Origin: CAZXNF01 sp050741255
GTDB lineage: Bacteria; Pseudomonadota; Gammaproteobacteria; Burkholderiales; SG8-41
Reading direction: 5' to 3'
Assembly (NCBI GenBank): GCA_050741255.1
Contig: JBOIEQ010000034.1
Coordinates: forward strand, 1 to 33,464
Length of the DNA stretch: 33,464 bases
Below, one piece after another: positions 32,838-33,464 of this stretch; position 1 is the first letter of the stretch, and every line of letters starts with the position of its first letter. The notes beneath the pieces were generated by a model. It saw only the letters and a program-made list of their open reading frames with translations, was not told where the DNA came from and searched no databases. Position numbers and translations under genes: made by a program.

Positions 32838-33464
32838 ATGCCGCGCTTTCCCATGCCTCCGCCTCACGTCCTTCCGCAAGATCAGCGTCCCGCCGCCGCC
32901 TGGCTCGCGGCCTGCACGCTGCTCGTGTTCGCCATGGTCGTGCTGGGCGGGCTGACGCGGCTCACGCACTCCGGCCTGTCGATCACCGAATGGCAGCCCT
33001 TCGTGGGCACGATCCCGCCGCTGTCGGCCGCCGACTGGCTGGCGATGTACGAGAAATACCAGCTCACGCCCGAGTTCCAGCTGAAGAACCACTGGATGGG
33101 CGTCGAGGATTTCAAGGGCATCTTCTGGCTCGAATACTTCCACCGGCTGCTGGGGCGCGGCATCGGGTTGGTGTTTTTCCTGCCCTATGCGTGGTTCCTC
33201 TGGCGGCGCGCCTTCAGCCGTACGTTCGCCTGGCGGCTGGCATTCATCTTCGCGCTGGGTGGCCTGCAGGGCGCCGTCGGCTGGCTGATGGTGCAAAGCG
33301 GGCTGATCGACAATCCGCGCGTCTCGCACCTGCGGCTGACCATCCACCTCGGGCTCGCGCTCGCCATCTACTGCGCGCTGGCCTGGGCCTGGCTGGATGT
33401 GCGGCGCCACCAGTCGCCGCGCGCGAGGCATCGGCACCGCGGCATCGCGCTCGCCGGTCTTGCG
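32838..33464 (+). CDS. ctaA: Heme A synthase, COX15/CtaA family (runs off window)
   Basis: The first 209 codons of a multi-pass membrane enzyme that oxidises heme O to heme A for aa3-type oxidases. The N-terminal helix with VVLGGLTRLTHSGLSITEW is the COX15 signature and carries a conserved histidine. EYFHRLLGRGIGLVFFLP and HLRLTIHLGLALAIYCALAW supply further heme-ligand histidines. The start is ambiguous: ATG at 32838 or at 32853 in the same frame, neither with a clear ribosome site. Its presence implies an aa3-type oxidase elsewhere in the genome, besides cbb3. Confidence 0.93.
   Translation, partial: MPRFPMPPPHVLPQDQRPAAAWLAACTLLVFAMVVLGGLTRLTHSGLSITEWQPFVGTIPPLSAADWLAMYEKYQLTPEFQLKNHWMGVEDFKGIFWLEYFHRLLGRGIGLVFFLPYAWFLWRRAFSRTFAWRLAFIFALGGLQGAVGWLMVQSGLIDNPRVSHLRLTIHLGLALAIYCALAWAWLDVRRHQSPRARHRHRGIALAGLA

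Noticed and set aside
32730..33437. Minus-strand open frame opposite heme A synthase
   Set aside because: Shadow of the COX15 coding region, no recognisable domain.

Overview
The window is a GC-rich, densely coded chromosomal segment, most likely from a betaproteobacterium (Burkholderiales/Rhodocyclales-like). Pointers are a Bug-family tricarboxylate-transporter receptor, a DapA-BamC-MBL hydrolase gene order, a homospermidine synthase, a cbb3 oxidase locus next to hemN and an FNR/Anr-type regulator, and a COX15-type heme A synthase. This is an inference from gene families; no rRNA or tRNA gene is visible. No gap between genes exceeds 300 bases.

Layout. (a) 1-3028, minus strand: partial metallo-beta-lactamase-fold hydrolase, bamC, dapA and a small SAM methyltransferase. 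(b) 3156-6318, plus strand: enolase-superfamily enzyme, TauD/TfdA dioxygenase and Bug-type periplasmic binding protein, which look like small-acid catabolism. (c) 6412-8892, minus strand: homospermidine synthase and a quinone oxidoreductase-like enzyme. (d) 8999-12007, plus strand: acylating aldehyde dehydrogenase and AMP-forming acyl-CoA ligase resembling the SauS/SauT sulfoacetate pair, separated by a hairpin-forming intergenic repeat. (e) 12064-15816, minus strand: a restriction-modification island with an MmeI-like type IIG enzyme and an unrecognised downstream partner. (f) 15915-19171: LTA-synthase-like sulfatase, Cu/Zn superoxide dismutase lipoprotein and a DUF3455 lipoprotein. (g) 19307-29720: a microaerobic respiration locus with two universal stress proteins, a COG2836 membrane protein, hemN, fnr/anr, two small cytochromes c, ccoH, ccoG and ccoPQON. 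(h) 29931-33464, plus strand: thiolase, two secreted proteins of unknown function (one a GPGYG-repeat protein) and the start of heme A synthase.

The most striking element is a tract of ten perfect GGTC tetranucleotides (14201-14240) inside the methyltransferase domain of the type IIG enzyme. It is in frame here (ON), while gain or loss of one unit would truncate the protein before its target-recognition region. This is the signature of a phase-variable restriction-modification gene and a possible phasevarion.

The second theme is an oxygen-responsive regulon. A regulator with all four FNR iron-sulfur cysteines (C20, C23, C29, C122) lies among six FNR-like sites (TTGAY-N4-NNCAA). They are placed upstream of ccoN, hemN/fnr, both universal stress proteins and, notably, the two uncharacterised secreted proteins at 31271 and 32209. 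These two genes are therefore candidates for new low-oxygen functions.
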